A stretch of DNA of 64,000 nucleotides from Ostrinia nubilalis (taxonomy: Eukaryota > Arthropoda > Insecta > Lepidoptera > Crambidae): the NCBI RefSeq assembly GCF_963855985.1, contig NC_087118.1, positions 8,985,001 to 9,049,000 on the forward strand. The letters run 5' to 3'. How positions within the stretch are numbered: the first letter of the stretch is position 1; the number at the start of each line of letters is the position of its first letter. Below are positions 23,071 through 35,200 of this stretch, one piece after another. The notes under the pieces are model-generated. The model did no database searches. It worked only from the letters and a program-made list of their open reading frames with translations, and was not told the origin of the DNA. A program made the translations under genes and the position numbers.

Positions 23071-23330
23071 CTTCCACGAAGACTTTAAAAAACATTTTCG
23101 CGTATCTATTGTTGCATACTTATTTTAGGATATTATTTGGTGGGTATCGTAGTGCAAGTTCAGTTGCGTAGTTTTTCCACGAAACTTTTGTGCTGGTAAT
23201 TTTGTGCAAGTCTAGATGCCTAATTCTTCCACGAAGCTTTTATTCACATTATAATATATAACAATTGATACGTTATTTTCTACGTAGATATCTTTGTGCA
23301 AGTCTAGTTGCTAATATTTTGCGAAACTTT
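23071..23330 (+). repeat. Subterminal repeats TTCCACGAARCTTT / GTGCAAGT
   Basis: Blocks of the type GTGCAAGTctAGttGC...TTCCACGAAaCTTT recur near 23,151, 23,205 and 23,300, with a further TTCCACGAAGACTTT near 23,073. They lie a few hundred bases from the left end of the TIR element. Such arrays often serve as transposase-binding sites (inference). Confidence 0.55.
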
Positions 23331-24136
23331 TTCCGATGTAGTATTTTATACCGATATTGATACATTTATTTAGATGTAATTAAGTCAGTAACAAAGCACA
23401 AATTAACTTAGTTTCAGTAATTTAAGTATCCAATCCACTACTTTTTGCACTAAATACCCCTGTAAGACTGTGTGTTTTCAAAAATTCGTCCCAATGATTA
23501 CTTACCATGTGGTAAAGTTATCGGTCTTTATGAGTACAAGATCCATTTTAAATTCTGTCTCTCTCTTCAGTGAATCGTTATCGTAGTTATCGTGATAAAT
23601 TTTCATCTTTCCAGAGCCGCATGAGTTCATTTATTTTATCAGCTTATGCGTATATTGCCAGAGTGACAAGGTATGTATCTATACGTCTTTTGGAGCAGTA
23701 AGCAACAATAGATGTGTCCCCAATTATAAAATGACACAAGTTTATATGTATTTTAAGGATTATTGTAATCAAAAGGACATACTCGTAATGGGCAGACGTT
23801 TAAAAATAAAACAACCTGATACAAAACTGTTGCCATTTTTTCGTATGTACGATGAGCGAATACTGACTGTATTCTTTTCAGGTGGTACTTGATCGACCGG
23901 ACGCCAACCTTTCGCAGACCTCCAAAAATGAAAAAAAAAAAGAATGTAGTGCCTATCCTAGTCTAAGTGTTGACGCTATTTGTCCAGTAAATTGCATTTA
24001 TTTCCAGGCCTTATGAAACTCCTCGCTCAGACAAAGTTCCTATCCTGGTTGCTTCATAGGTCCGGCCACTCTTCAACAAAGCATATAAAAGCACCTATAA
24101 GTTTTGGACCAAATAAAAACTGTACTTTCTTTCTTT

Positions 24137-24385
24137 ATAGGTTCAGCCAAACCAACGCAATCTCAAGCGATCAGCCGGCGTGCAGTGATGGCGATTAGAC
24201 TTAGGGTTCGGCCAAACCAACGCGATCACAGCGTGATCAGCTGGCGTGCAGCGATATCGACCAGACCTAAATGCATTGTTCGCCATCGCTGCACGCCGGT
24301 TGATCGCGTAGGTTTGGCCAATCTTAAAATGCATCGATCGCCAATCGCTATCGCTACACGCCGGCTGATCGAGTGTGAACCTTAT
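24137..24385. mobile_element. ~250-bp palindromic MITE within BEL debris
   Basis: Blocks such as GCCAAACCAACGCGATCA, GATCAGCCGGCGTGCAG and their reverse complements (CTGCACGCCGGTTGATCG) alternate across the stretch. It starts TATAGGTTC and ends GAACCTTATAG. It splits a minus-strand BEL integrase fragment. Confidence 0.55.
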
Positions 24386-24665
24386 AGGATTTGGAAGTGA
24401 TGTCACCAACGAGTTCAATGTGGGTAGCTTTTGTAGTCATGCAGACAATAAATATCACTATATTATAGGCTTCTATAGTTTTGTTTCCTTGGACACCAAA
24501 ATTTAAAAGGGTCCTTTAAAATCGTCTCCCTTGTTCATGAATTGTCTAGATTGAGATACTTGCTGTTCTGGTAAATCTACCATTATTTGTACTTTGGCAG
24601 TAGCATTCAATTTAGCACAATTGAAACATCTGTGCACGTATTTTCTCGCCAATGGTTTCGCCTTG
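24386..24665 (-). pseudogene. pol: BEL/Pao integrase fragment, minus strand
   Basis: Reading down from 24,665, short conserved pieces of the BEL integrase appear in shifting frames: CFNCAKLNATAKVQIM, then DLPEQ...SRQF, DFKGPF, and VCMTTKATHIELVGDITS. These match the segment between the zinc-binding region and the first catalytic aspartate neighbourhood. Stops and frameshifts are frequent. A trace of the upstream RNase H end (VANRVVEKVE) is visible near 24,740-24,775. Confidence 0.75.
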
Positions 24666-25069
24666 ATAATCCAAAATGTGGAGCTGTATCAGCTTTCTTA
24701 TTAATTATAGTATTAATTATTATAAATGTTTTCGACTTTCTCCACGACGCGGTTTGCAACAATAGATTTCCACCTATTCGTCTCTCCAGACAGCTAGGCG
24801 ATCACAATAGAAAAACCTGTTCACAGTGTTCGAACATCTGTGAGGTTGGTATCCTTCACATCCTACTTCTTCTCATTTGCTTCATCCAGTTTACTTAAAG
24901 TACCACATAGCTCAAGACGTGATAAAAAATAGTTTTTAGAGAGCACTTGAGTTTTTTAGCAATTAATTTCGTTTCAAATCTTTCATCTAGTTGATAGTGA
25001 ACGGCTGCAGTTTATTGCACTCACAGAGGCATCGCTAAATTCATTACCTATATTGTATTTTTACTCGGC

Positions 25070-25300
25070 CTGCATCCAACGCCTTCCCGCTCCGCTACCT
25101 TTATCAGGTCGTCGGACCACCTTGTGGATGGATGTCCTAACGCTGCGTTTTCCGGTAGGTACGTGGTGTCCGCTCCATAACCTTGCTGCCCCATGGGCCG
25201 TCAGTTCTGCGTACTATGTGCTTCCAACCGCGTGATATGGAAGTCATTGGGGGAGGCCTATGTTCATCAGGGACGTCCTGTGACTGAAATGATGATGATG
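25070..25300. mobile_element. RTE LINE 3' fragment with inverted 5' part
   Basis: Bases about 25,070-25,232 match, in the same orientation, the minus-strand RTE copy at 61,490-61,610 (CTTTATCAGGTCGTCGGACC versus CTTTACCAGATCGTCGGTCC). The next bases (GGGGGAGGCCTATGTTCATC ... GATGATGATG) are the RTE 3' end in the plus orientation. A 5' piece inverted against its own 3' end is the signature of twin-primed LINE insertion. Confidence 0.65.
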
Positions 25301-25489
25301 TATTTTTTCTCTCTATCTATAGATAGTATACCAAACTATATCTGTATTTTGTCAATGTGAATCAAATCCTGCCGTATCTTAATCCAATATTTTTCTAATG
25401 AGTTACTTATCTTTCCATCCTTACTAGTTTTTTATCAGCCAAAGTTTTTGTTTTGAAACAAATAAATACTTTCTATTCTATTTCCATTA

Positions 25490-25800
25490 GAATCTTAGCC
25501 ATGACTGTACTTAACGCTAAGCTCCAGGCTCCAGCCAAGGGGATCAAAAAATTTGATCAGATGTATCAGATAAAATGTTACGTTTCATGGTTGGTTTTGC
25601 AATTTGTGGTATATTCACATTGAATTGAAATCTGTGCTCAAATTCCATTCAATACCCAATGCTTGGACTGTTCCATCAAGGTTCATAAAACTACTTTAGC
25701 ACTAGCTGATATTTTGTTGTCTTCTATTGACTTCATAAACTCAACGCAGAACTAGGTAGCAAAAGGTATTTGACCGCAATTGCATGTGATGCTAAGTGAG
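25490..25800 (-). pseudogene. pol: BEL/Pao reverse transcriptase fragment, minus strand
   Basis: On the minus strand, LGIEWN (near 25,650), a KRNILSD-like stretch and FDPLGW (near 25,530-25,550) appear in the order found in BEL RT just after the catalytic box. The frame is interrupted several times. With the integrase remnant at 24,386-24,665 it outlines one old BEL copy in minus orientation, split by a LINE and a MITE. Confidence 0.75.
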
Positions 25801-26515
25801 ATGCAGTATAAGATAATAGATAACTCAGGAGAGACAGCAGCAGGCAGCGACCTGTTCGCATTATAAAAGAGTTTATCGAAACGCTTAGTGCAAGCTGGTG
25901 GAATGTCGACAATGTAGGAATGATATGTTAACCATGACCGATGATGGAAGGGGGCTGGTGGAATTAGGTCGTGTAATTCCTTCGCACATTCTCTGAAGTG
26001 TAACCTGGTGGATGGTCACATCAGATGTATTATTGTCTGCTCTGTAACTTCTCATTAAATTATAGCATTATAGCTTCAATTGACCAGTCCACTCTTGATA
26101 AAAGGTCGTTGATATAAAAATATTGTTTTATTATTTTATAGAAATCGTTACTCCGGTAATCCGAATCATTTTTTGTCACATAAATCTGAAGATCATCTTC
26201 ATAATGTCATTTATGAAGCCAACACGTTTCATCTCATTATAATATTTCTCGGGTTTTCTTGCAGCTGGGAACCTACAAGCAGTTCGTTATTCAGTGAAAT
26301 ATAAATCGAACCTTAACACAAAGCACAAAATATAATCGACCGCATGATGAGGTAAGTATACTGTCAGTCTTGTTTCTTTTTCTTTTTCAGGTAGGTATCT
26401 TTTTTAATAAAAAATCTGTGTGTTCGTTAATCTTTTTTCAGGTCTAGTGATTTATGTAACTTCCTTTCTAATTGAACGGACCTGTGAGTGGTTATGTTTC
26501 TGGGTTTTTTAAGGG
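25801..26515. other. No gene recognised
   Basis: Interior of the TIR element. A splice-donor-like ATGATGAG|gtaagt at about 26,344 resembles the ATGAG|gtaagt of the array unit, but no coding follows. Confidence 0.35.
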
Positions 26516-26600
26516 AAAGGAGGCAAACGAGCAGACGAATCACCTGATGGTAAGTGTTTACCCGCCGCCCATAGACACCCGCTCCTCGGTGAGTTACAGG
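26516..26600 (+). repeat. Short lepidopteran interspersed repeat
   Basis: GGCAAACGAGCAGACGAATC-ACCTGATGGTAAG-TG...CCGCCGCCCATAGACAC is a sequence type I recall as very common in moth and butterfly introns. Its family is not certain. Confidence 0.45.
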
Positions 26601-26845
26601 TGCGTTGATTGTCTTTAAAGTATTAGAGTCTGCTCTTAAAGGTTTTAGGTCGTATTGGTCCGCAAATACTGCAAACGGCAGTTCATTCCTTGGTTTGGTG
26701 TCTGCAAATGGTGATTGTGGATTTTCTGTTTTATATGGTAACTTTACAAAATATCTATCTACCGCTTCCCCGGTTAATACTGGGGAGCGTAAAACTATAA
26801 AAGTGCTTTATGAAAGCTTTCTTGCAAAAATAAATGAGTTTTATG

Positions 26846-26957
26846 CCCGTTTTCACCATTAATCCCAAATTTTTAAGAGACCCCTATAAAAACAAAATTC
26901 CTGTTATGTATCAACATAGAGGTCACTTATAAATTAGGGATTGATGGTGAAAACGGG
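26846..26957. mobile_element. 112-bp foldback MITE
   Basis: CCCGTTTTCACCATTAATCC at the left pairs with GGGATTGATGGTGAAAACGGG at the right, and the arms extend about 50 bp with few mismatches. It is one hairpin from end to end. Confidence 0.85.
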
Positions 26958-27836
26958 AATTAGTCCTTTTGATGGCTCGTCTCTCCCTAAAAATGCAATT
27001 TCCGAAAATTATAATATAGTTATGCAAAAATATTTTAACTTTTTGATTTTGAATAAAGCTATAATTTTAAATACTACCATAAGTAATGTAATTTTTCACA
27101 AGGTAAAAGTACGTTATCCTTTTTACGAATTTATTTCAATACGAATAGTTCGAGGAAAAACTACGTAAACTACACTTACACGTTGAATGCACAACTAAAT
27201 CTGAACGCCAATAAGTGGTTATCTGCAATAATACCAATCAGCATGTATTCCTTTACATGTCAACAATGCAATATTCATAATTACAACAACAAGGTGTTAA
27301 ATATGTTTCGCGGAATAAGTACGCAACGCTCTTTTTTAAGTTTTTCTCAAAACCTATTAAGTGTATTTTAAATATAAATACATAGGCCCCTCACAGACAT
27401 TTTTAGCTATCTTTTGATGTATAACACATATTTTTAATAATGGTAATAAATTTTTAGGACAGTTTTTTTACGCTCCTGAAAAGTTGGCATTTTTCACTTG
27501 CGTACTTATTCCAGGAAGGGTGCGAAATTAGAGAACAGCCTTCGTAAGTATTTCTTTCCCATTGCGGGTTTTTTCATAACCTAATGCCACGTTCCACATG
27601 TGATGCTGACACTCGTATTTTTCGTTACAGATGCGGGATTTCATATTTTACATTATTTTATAGACATTTCATATTTCATATTTCACAATTTTATAATTTA
27701 AACATAATATTTTGATGATATTTCATATATTTTAATTTCTCTTCATTACGTATGAAATATTTGTCCTTTCTAAACTGCTGATCTCTTCGCATTTCCTCCT
27801 TGTCATCAAACCTCTGTCTCTGCAAGAGTTTGAACG

Positions 27837-27977
27837 CTTACCTGTCGAAGAGATGCAAGAGCTTCATCTGGCACTGCGCGCTTGAGGCCGTGGAGGACGC
27901 TGCTTGTAGCCTAAAAGTGTGCGAGACCCGTTGGACCCCGGAAGAAGAGAGGAACGTTCAGGGTAACGGCTTATAAC
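27837..27977 (+). other. GC-richer open stretch of the array unit
   Basis: This part of the unit is clearly richer in G+C than the rest. It is open in one frame for about 60 codons (SLNAYLSKRCKSFIWHCALE onward, six cysteines) without an ATG, ending at TAA. Another frame gives FERLPVEEMQELHLALRA. A pyrimidine-rich stretch precedes it, but no canonical acceptor-donor pair bounds it. It is repeated in all eight copies. Unrecognised. Confidence 0.2.
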
Positions 27978-28799
27978 CGCATGGCTTCCAAGGTACCCAC
28001 TTTTTCCATCCTTCAAGTAGGAGTCTTTCCGACCTGACTTCGCGCAGTTATCTTAACTAGTAGAGTCTTTTAATATTTAGGCTGAGTTTTAAGAAATTTG
28101 TAGTGGCAATAATATTCACCAAACCGAACCTAATTAACGACCCTGAATCCCTTGAGATTGGCACTATCTATTACAGTAGTTATAATATCGTAATTGTCAA
28201 CTGTATTCAAGCTTACGAGACAAAATAAATTGTGTCAATTGAGAGGGAGCTGTTTTATTTACATTTTCTAATTTCACACAAGGAACGGTAACTCTTATAA
28301 ATTTCTGCAAGCCGGACAACCTCTTTTTCACGTGCAGACAATTCACCATCTTCTTCGTCTGCACCGGTGGCGGTTCAATTCCAGTCACCAAGCCGCCAGG
28401 AAAAAATCCTTTCTTGCAGTGGCGCCCATCTTTTGATGTTTATTATTGCCATATTTTTTTATGAAGTTTATGGGTGGAAAGCCAATAATAGAAGCAACAT
28501 TGTGTGCTGACTATCCGCTCATACACTTCTATTTTATTGTTTAATAATTTTTATTAGGGAATCTCTCATGTGTGTGCTGTTGTTTGTCTTGTTATTTTTT
28601 GTAATTTATTTGTGATGCCCACATAATTTTTTTTAGGTTGTCAACTTTTTCATAATATTATGTTAACCATTATAACAGAGCGTACTACTCTATATGAGGT
28701 TAGTTTACATGATGTTAGGTTACATATTTTTTGTGTTGCAACTCTTATTTTGTATATTATGTTGGGACAAGTAAGTAACATTTTTTTTGTTAGGTTATA

Positions 28800-29612
28800 C
28801 AGGGTGTTTCTTGTAAGGTGTCAAGCCGAAGGCAGGTGATAGGTGAGGACTAGACCTATCGATTTTACCCCCATGTATGTTCTACGATTTTTCATAGTTT
28901 AGAAGTTATCGTTAATTTTGTGATTTTTTCAAATTGTATGACCCAGTAGGCTTTAAATTTTTTTATCTTTTTTTTGGGTCGACTTTTCTCAGATTTCTTT
29001 TTTTTGACAGATTCCCTATTAATTGCAGATTTTTGAAAAAAAAAATCAACTTCCTATCTTTGATGCAAGATACAAAATTTTTGCTAGAAACATAAAAAAT
29101 ATGCTTTTAGCGGAACATTCTAAAATTTTCAACTTAAAGGTTTGAAAAAAAAAAAGAACTTCCGTAGGTCTAAAATAATTTTAAAAACTGCGCAGTTTTA
29201 TGAACTTTTATAATAACACAAAAAAACATGTACTTAATAGGCCATTATTTTCTGTAATCGCTCCACTCAAGTGGCAAGTTGGAGATTCCGTTACATGTTT
29301 TTGACTTTCTTAGGACTAAGTAATGTTTGCAATCCCTTAAGTTTACGTTATGTAGAACACATTTAGAGACAATATCTGAAAAGAACATTTTTTATCCACA
29401 ACGAGGAAGCTCTTGCCCTTCATCTGGTATACAATAGGGAATATGAAAATATTGATGAACTGCGGACAAAGCTAACTGAAGCACAAAACCAAATTAAAAT
29501 GAAGAAGAAGGTTTTACAAAGAATTGTTTTGCGGCGTTGTCGAATGTGCATTCAGGTCAACGGCGGACATTTTGAACATTTACTTTAAATTAAATTATTA
29601 CACCCATTTTTG

Positions 29613-29686
<74 letters not shown>

Positions 29687-30482
29687 TTCCCTTTCTCTCA
29701 CACTCTAATATGTAGGTATATCGAATTTAATCGTAAAGTAACAACCACCACTGTGGTCTAGTGGTAAGGCCACCTATTTAGGACAGCCAACTCCTCTGTG
29801 GTTTAGGATTCCGAGTGAAGCTCGCTGATCATCCATCAGTTTCCATCAGGTCAGATGAATGGCAAGAGATTCCTCGTTGTGGATAAAAAATGATCTGTTC
29901 AGTTATTGTCTTTAAATGTGTTCTACGTAACGTCAACTTAGAGAATTGCAAACATTAGTTACGTAGTCCTAAGAAAGTCAAAAACATGTAACGGAGTCTC
30001 CGACTTACCACTTTAGTGGAGCGATTACAGAAAATAATGGCCTATTAAGTACATGTTTTTTTGTGTTATTATGAAAGTTCAGAAAACTGTGCAGTTTTTA
30101 AAATTATTTTGGACCTATGGAATTTCTTTTTTTTTTTTAACTTTTAAGTTGAAAATTTTAGGATGTTCCGCTAAAAGCATATTTTTTTATGTTTCTAGCA
30201 AAAATTTTGTATCTTGCATCAAAGATAGGAAGTTGATCATTTTTTTCAAAAATCTGCAATTAATAGGGAATCTGTCAAAAAAAAGAAATCTGAGAAAAGT
30301 CGACCCAAAAAAAAGATAAAAAAATTTAAAGCCTACTGGGTCATACAATTTGAAAAAATCACAAAATTAACGATAACTTCTAAACTATGAAAAATCGTAG
30401 AACATACATGGGGGTGAAATCGATAGGTCTAGTCCTCACCTATCACCTGCCTTCGGCTTGACACCTTACAAGAAACACCCTG
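28800..30482. mobile_element. 1,683-bp foldback element with TA duplication
   Basis: It starts CAGGGTGTTTCTTGTAAGGT and ends with the exact reverse complement, flanked by TA (28,798-28,799; 30,483-30,484). The other array copies keep the empty site GTTAGGTTATATTTATTTTG. Inverted arms run about 600 bp to near 29,425 and 29,870. The ends and TA target fit a Tc1/mariner-related MITE. The middle has a (CA)n tract, a 45-codon piece that looks coding (NREYENIDELRTKLTEAQNQ) and a weak tRNA-like A box (TGGTCTAGTGGTAAGG, 29,752). No transposase. Confidence 0.92.
29621..29683 (+). repeat. (CA)31 microsatellite
   Basis: Uninterrupted dinucleotide tract inside the foldback element. Confidence 0.97.
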
Positions 30483-31675
30483 TATTTATTTTGTGCCTAC
30501 ATTGCTTTTGGGATTTATAGCTTATAACTTTAGTTACTTACTTTAATTATTTTGTTTTTTCATTCAAGACAAACACAGTTTTAGTTTTAATTTTAGTGTT
30601 TATTTATTTGTACTCATAATAAGTAAGTACATAATGTATTGTAAAGTACCTACCCAGATATTTTGTTACATAATGCTGACTAAAATCTTTAATTATTGTT
30701 TATGTACTTAGGTAACAAATTGCTTTTGTGCCACTATGGACATATAACTTTTATTTCTTGTTACCTAGTACACATTATTTTGTATTAATTACATAATGTT
30801 AGCATAATATTATAACTTTTATTTGGAATTAATTAATTTAATTTGGCTAAATTTTGATAACTTAAGGCAGATATTCCTATTAGTATTTAGGCATTATACT
30901 GCAGTGTATCTTAATGTTTGGTACTTAATGTCATAATGTTATTATATTACTGGCTAGTGAGTTGTTTGTGGGTACACTTACTAACTTGTTGATGTTTATA
31001 CGGGAATAACTTAATTGATTATTATTTAGGTTTTGATAACAATTAAAAGTTATTAATTTTAGTAAAGTGCCATTTTCTTAAATTTGTATAAATTAATTAT
31101 TAATTTTCATTTAACTTTTGGAAAATATTTTTGCCACTTAGTTTTTTTTTCAAAAATAATTTTATTAGGCTACCTTCTTTAAGGAAGTTTTTTTTTAAAT
31201 TATAGTTATGCCAAGGTTCTCAGTCGTAGGACTTAGGATTTTTTTTTTCTGGGTAGGTAGGTACTTTACTTTGGTAACTAACTTATGAGTTTAGAATTTT
31301 TTTGGACACAATCGTATTGTGTAATGTTTTCCTGTTGGTATTTTATTAACGGTAGATTCTTTTATAGCAAAATTTTTTTATGGACAATCGAGTTGTCGGG
31401 TATCTGCTACAGTTTTGCCTCGGTGCTTTATTCTGTAACTTATAGTTCAGAAATTGTTTTCCAGAGATTTTATCTCCGTGTTTTTGTTTTGTTTTGTTTG
31501 AGTGCTATGTATCTCCTATATACATGCCTCGTTTGTTTTGTCTTTTCCAGGGATGACATCATGTGCTTTTATGCACTATTCCCTGTGTTTTGTGTTTTGT
31601 TGCGATGACGTCCAATTTATATTGTGGCCAGCGACATTTTTGTTCTGTGGTTTTTAACCCAGACATTTTTTCTAG

Positions 31676-31867
31676 GGATGACATGTGTTGAAATATACAC
31701 TTTCCCTAGGGCCCACTGGATGGCTATTCCAGAAAATATGTTCGTAATGGCCGAAATAGCCTTACAACGTTACTGGGGATTCGAGTACCACTGGTTCACA
31801 GTTGGGACTCTGCGGGGAATTTTGAATGCAGGTGGCAAGCAGTATAATTTGAAACTGATGCTTACAG
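31676..31867 (+). CDS. Candidate 192-nt symmetric phase-1 exon, copy 1 (faintly cystatin-like)
   Basis: The block is bounded by an acceptor (ACATTTTTTCTAG|GG) and a donor (CTTACAG|GTATGA). It is 192 nt long, exactly 64 codons, with a phase-1 intron at both ends. It has no stop in frame, whereas the flanking sequence is T-rich and intron-like. The peptide starts MTCVEIYTFPRAHW, continues ENMFVMAEIALQRYW and HWFTVGTLRGILNAGGKQY, and ends NLKLML. The helix-then-strands order and AEIALQRY...L.A...Y.L.L spacing faintly recall a cystatin domain. The QxVxG inhibitory loop is absent, so no inhibitor function is claimed. Any number of such exons could be spliced together in frame. An alternative acceptor (CCCTAG) lies 30 nt inside. 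Confidence 0.35.
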
Positions 31868-32218
31868 GTATGAAAGAGAGGTATGAAAGATGACTGTATG
31901 TTAGTGTTGGGTTTCATTTATGCTCGGACAGCAGAGATTGTTTTAGGTTTGAAGAACATCAGTCCTGGTAGTTGGTTTTCATCTGGTTTGTTTTGCTTAG
32001 TGAAAAGTCAGTTTGTTTTTGTTCCTGTTATGTCAGCATACCCTACAACTCGTTGTTTGTTTTCTAGATTTTTTTTTTCAGTTGAAGTTTCTGCTGGAAC
32101 CCTTTTTTCTTTTGAGGTCTTTCTGCGTTTAGACACATTTTTCTTTCTTTTTCAGTTTGTAGTTCGCTGAGGGCAGCTCAGATTCTTTCTCCGTGCGAAT
32201 GTCTAGGGGGGAGGGTAT

Positions 32219-35200
32219 TGTAGCGTTGCAGTTTTGGCTGTTTTTCACAAATTGTTTTTCTTACTCGATGTTTGGATTTAGGATACCACTAGCGACATCT
32301 ATTGGCGTGATTTAGAATTAATTTGCAATAGATGGCGCTTTTTGCTCAGTCAATTCAAATATATTTTATTGAAACATTTCCTAATGTTTTTGTTTTGATT
32401 ATTCTATTTTTAATAGAATATTTTCAGTGTTCAGGAGATTGTTTTCATCATGGTTTTTATTAGTATTTGCTTTTTATCTAAGCGGCGAAACGAAACGTTT
32501 CGCGATGTCAATGCGAGTCATTGTCACTGTCAGTTGAGCTGTCAAATCACTTTGGAATTTTGGTCGATCGTGCGCAACCGCAATTTTATTATTTTCGGGG
32601 ATGTAATCCCCTGTGTTTCAAATCGTGTGTTGCAGAATGCATCCACGATAATTTCTTAATATAATTTAAAATAATCACACATGAGGTAAGTTCCCGTCGG
32701 AGAATTTATTTATTTTTCGTGATTGATATTTTTCGTATTCCAGTACGTGGTATTTCATGTGATCGTTTCTTTCAGAAATTCCCTAAATCCTATTCGGATG
32801 AGGGTATTGGGTTGCTGAGGGCTGCGAGCGAAGCTCAAATTAGAGAACAGCCTTCGTAAGTATTTCTTTCCCATTGCGGGTTTTTTCATAACCTAATGCC
32901 ACGTTCCACATGTGATGCTGACACTGGTATTTTTCGTTACAGATGCGGGATTTCATATTTTACATTATTTTATAGACATTTCATATTTCATATTTCACAA
33001 TTTTATAATTTAAACATAATATTTTGATGATATTTCATATATTTTAATTTCTCTTCATTTCGTATGAAATATTTGTCCTTTCTAAACTGCTGATCTCTTC
33101 GCATTTCCTCCTTGTCATCAAACCTCTGTCTCTGCAAGAGTTTGAACGCTTACCTGTCGAAGAGATGCAAGAGCTTCATCTGGCACTGCGCGCTTGAGGC
33201 CGTGGAGGACGCTGCTTGTAGCCTAAAAGTGTGCGAGACCCGTTGGACCCCGGAAGAAGAGAGGAACGTTCAGGGTAACGGCTTATAACCGCATGGCTTC
33301 CAAGGTACCCACTTTTTCCATCCTTCAAGTAGGAGTCTTTCCGACCTGACTTCGCGCAGTTATCTTAACTAGTAGAGTCTTTTAATATTTAGGCTGAGTT
33401 TTAAGAAATTTGTAGTGGCAATAATATTCACCAAACCGAACCTAATTAACGACCCTGAATCCCTTGAGATTGGCACTATCTATTACAGTAGTTATAATAT
33501 CGTAATTGTCAACTGTATTCAAGCTTACGAGACAAAATAAATTGTGTCAATTGAGAGGGAGCTGTTTTATTTACATTTTCTAATTTCACACAAGGAACGG
33601 TAACTCTTATAAATTTCTGCAAGCCGGACAACCTCTTTTTCACGTGCAGACAATTCACCATCTTCTTCGTCTGCACCGGTGGCGGTTCAATTCCAGTCAC
33701 CAAGCCGCCAGGAAAAAATCCTTTCTTGCAGTGGCGCCCATCTTTTGATGTTTATTATTGCCATATTTTTTTATGAAGTTTATGGGTGGAAAGCCAATAA
33801 TAGAAGCAACATTGTGTGCTGACTATCCGCTCATACACTTCTATTTTATTGTTTAATAATTTTTATTAGGGAATCTCTCATGTGTGTGCTGTTGTTTGTC
33901 TTGTTATTTTTTGTAATTTATTTGTGATGCCCACATAATTTTTTTTAGGTTGTCAACTTTTTCATAATATTATGTTAACCATTATAACAGAGCGTACTAC
34001 TCTATATGAGGTTAGTTTACATGATGTTAGGTTACATATTTTTTGTGTTGCAACTCTTATTTTGTATATTATGTTGGGACAAGTAAGTAACATTTTTTTT
34101 TGTTAGGTTATATTTATTTTGTGCCTACATTGCTTTTGGGCTTTATAGCTTATAACTTTAGTTACTTACTTTAATTATTTTGTTTTTTCATACAAGACAA
34201 ACACAGTTTTAGTTTTAATTTTAGTGTTTATTTATTTGTACTCATAATAAGTAAGTACATAATGTATTGTAAAGTACCTACCCAGATATTTTGTTACATA
34301 ATGCTGACTAAAATCTTTAATTATTGTTTATGTACTTAGGTAACAAATTGCTTTTGTGCCACTATGGACATATAACTTTTATTTCTTGTTACCTAGTACA
34401 CATTATTTTGTATTAATTACATAATGTTAGCATAATATTATAACTTTTATTTGGAATTAATTAATTTAATTTGGCTAAATTTTGATAACTTAAGGCAGAT
34501 ATTCCTATTAGTATTTAGGCATTATACTGCAGTGTATCTTAATGTTTGGTACTTAATGTCATAATGTTATTATATTACTGGCTAGTGAGTTGTTTGTGGG
34601 TACACTTACTAACTTGTTGATGTTTATACGGGAATAACTTAATTGATTATTATTTAGGTTTTGATAACAATTAAAAGTTATTAATTTTAGTAAAGTGCCA
34701 TTTTCTTAAATTTGTATAAATTAATTATTAATTTTCATTTAACTTTTGGAAAATATTTTTGCCACTTAGTTTTTTTTTCAAAAATAATTTTATTAGGCTA
34801 CCTTCTTTAAGGAAGTTTTTTTTTAAATTATAGTTATGCCAAGGTTCTCAGTCGTAGGACTTAGGATTTTTTTTTTCTGGGTAGGTAGGTACTTTACTTT
34901 GGTAACTAACTTATGAGTTTAGAATTTTTTTGGACACAATCGTATTGTGTAATGTTTTCCTGTTGGTATTTTATTAACGGTAGATTCTTTTATAGCAAAA
35001 TTTTTTTATGGACAATCGAGTTGTCGGGTATCTGCTACAGTTTTGCCTCGGTGCTTTATTCTGTAACTTATAGTTCAGAAATTGTTTTCCAGAGATTTTA
35101 TCTCCGTGTTTTTGTTTTGTTTTGTTTGAGTGCTATGTATCTCCTATATACATGCCTCGTTTGTTTTGTCTTTTCCAGGGATGACATCATGTGCTTTTAT

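Larger units (their letters stand above)
22809..27524. mobile_element. 4,716-bp non-autonomous DNA transposon with ~29-bp TIRs
   Basis: The left end CGCACCCCCCCTGGAAGAAG pairs with the right end, whose reverse complement is CGCACCCTTCCTGGAATAAG. Similarity continues to GCAAGT. The target duplication AAAT is at 22,805-22,808 and 27,525-27,528. All other array copies show the empty site CTCAAATTAGAG. The interior holds subterminal repeats, degenerate BEL pol on the minus strand, LINE pieces and small MITEs, but no transposase that I can recognise. Superfamily not assigned. Confidence 0.9.
22186..32218 (+). repeat. Array copy 1 (carries two nested insertions)
   Basis: Unit of 3.63 kb lengthened by a 4,716-bp TIR element plus 4-bp duplication and by a 1,683-bp foldback element plus TA. 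The sum accounts exactly for its 10.03 kb. It carries private variants such as CATTCAAGAC and GGGATTTATAG, so it is the most diverged full copy. Confidence 0.95.

Noticed and set aside
24587..24898. 103-codon plus-strand frame
   Set aside because: The minus strand here reads decayed BEL integrase and RNase H, so the plus frame is a shadow.
28197..28391. 64-codon minus-strand open frame present in all eight copies
   Set aside because: Conservation across copies is trivial because the copies are nearly identical. No motif or supporting signals.
29524..29715. 63-codon frame with a long Thr-His run
   Set aside because: Translation of the (CA)n microsatellite.
31285..31608. 107-codon open frame, repeated in each array unit, looking like a membrane protein
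   Set aside because: It is Phe/Tyr/Leu/Ser-rich simply because the strand is T-rich. It overlaps intron-like sequence with acceptor sites and has no conserved motif.
31676..31867. Firm annotation of a cystatin protease inhibitor
   Set aside because: The QxVxG loop and a conserved disulphide pattern are missing; only a general spacing resemblance remains.
31883..32170. 95-codon open frame after the 192-nt block, repeated in each unit
   Set aside because: Low-complexity T-rich translation, no domain. Its in-frame ATG lies past the candidate splice donor.
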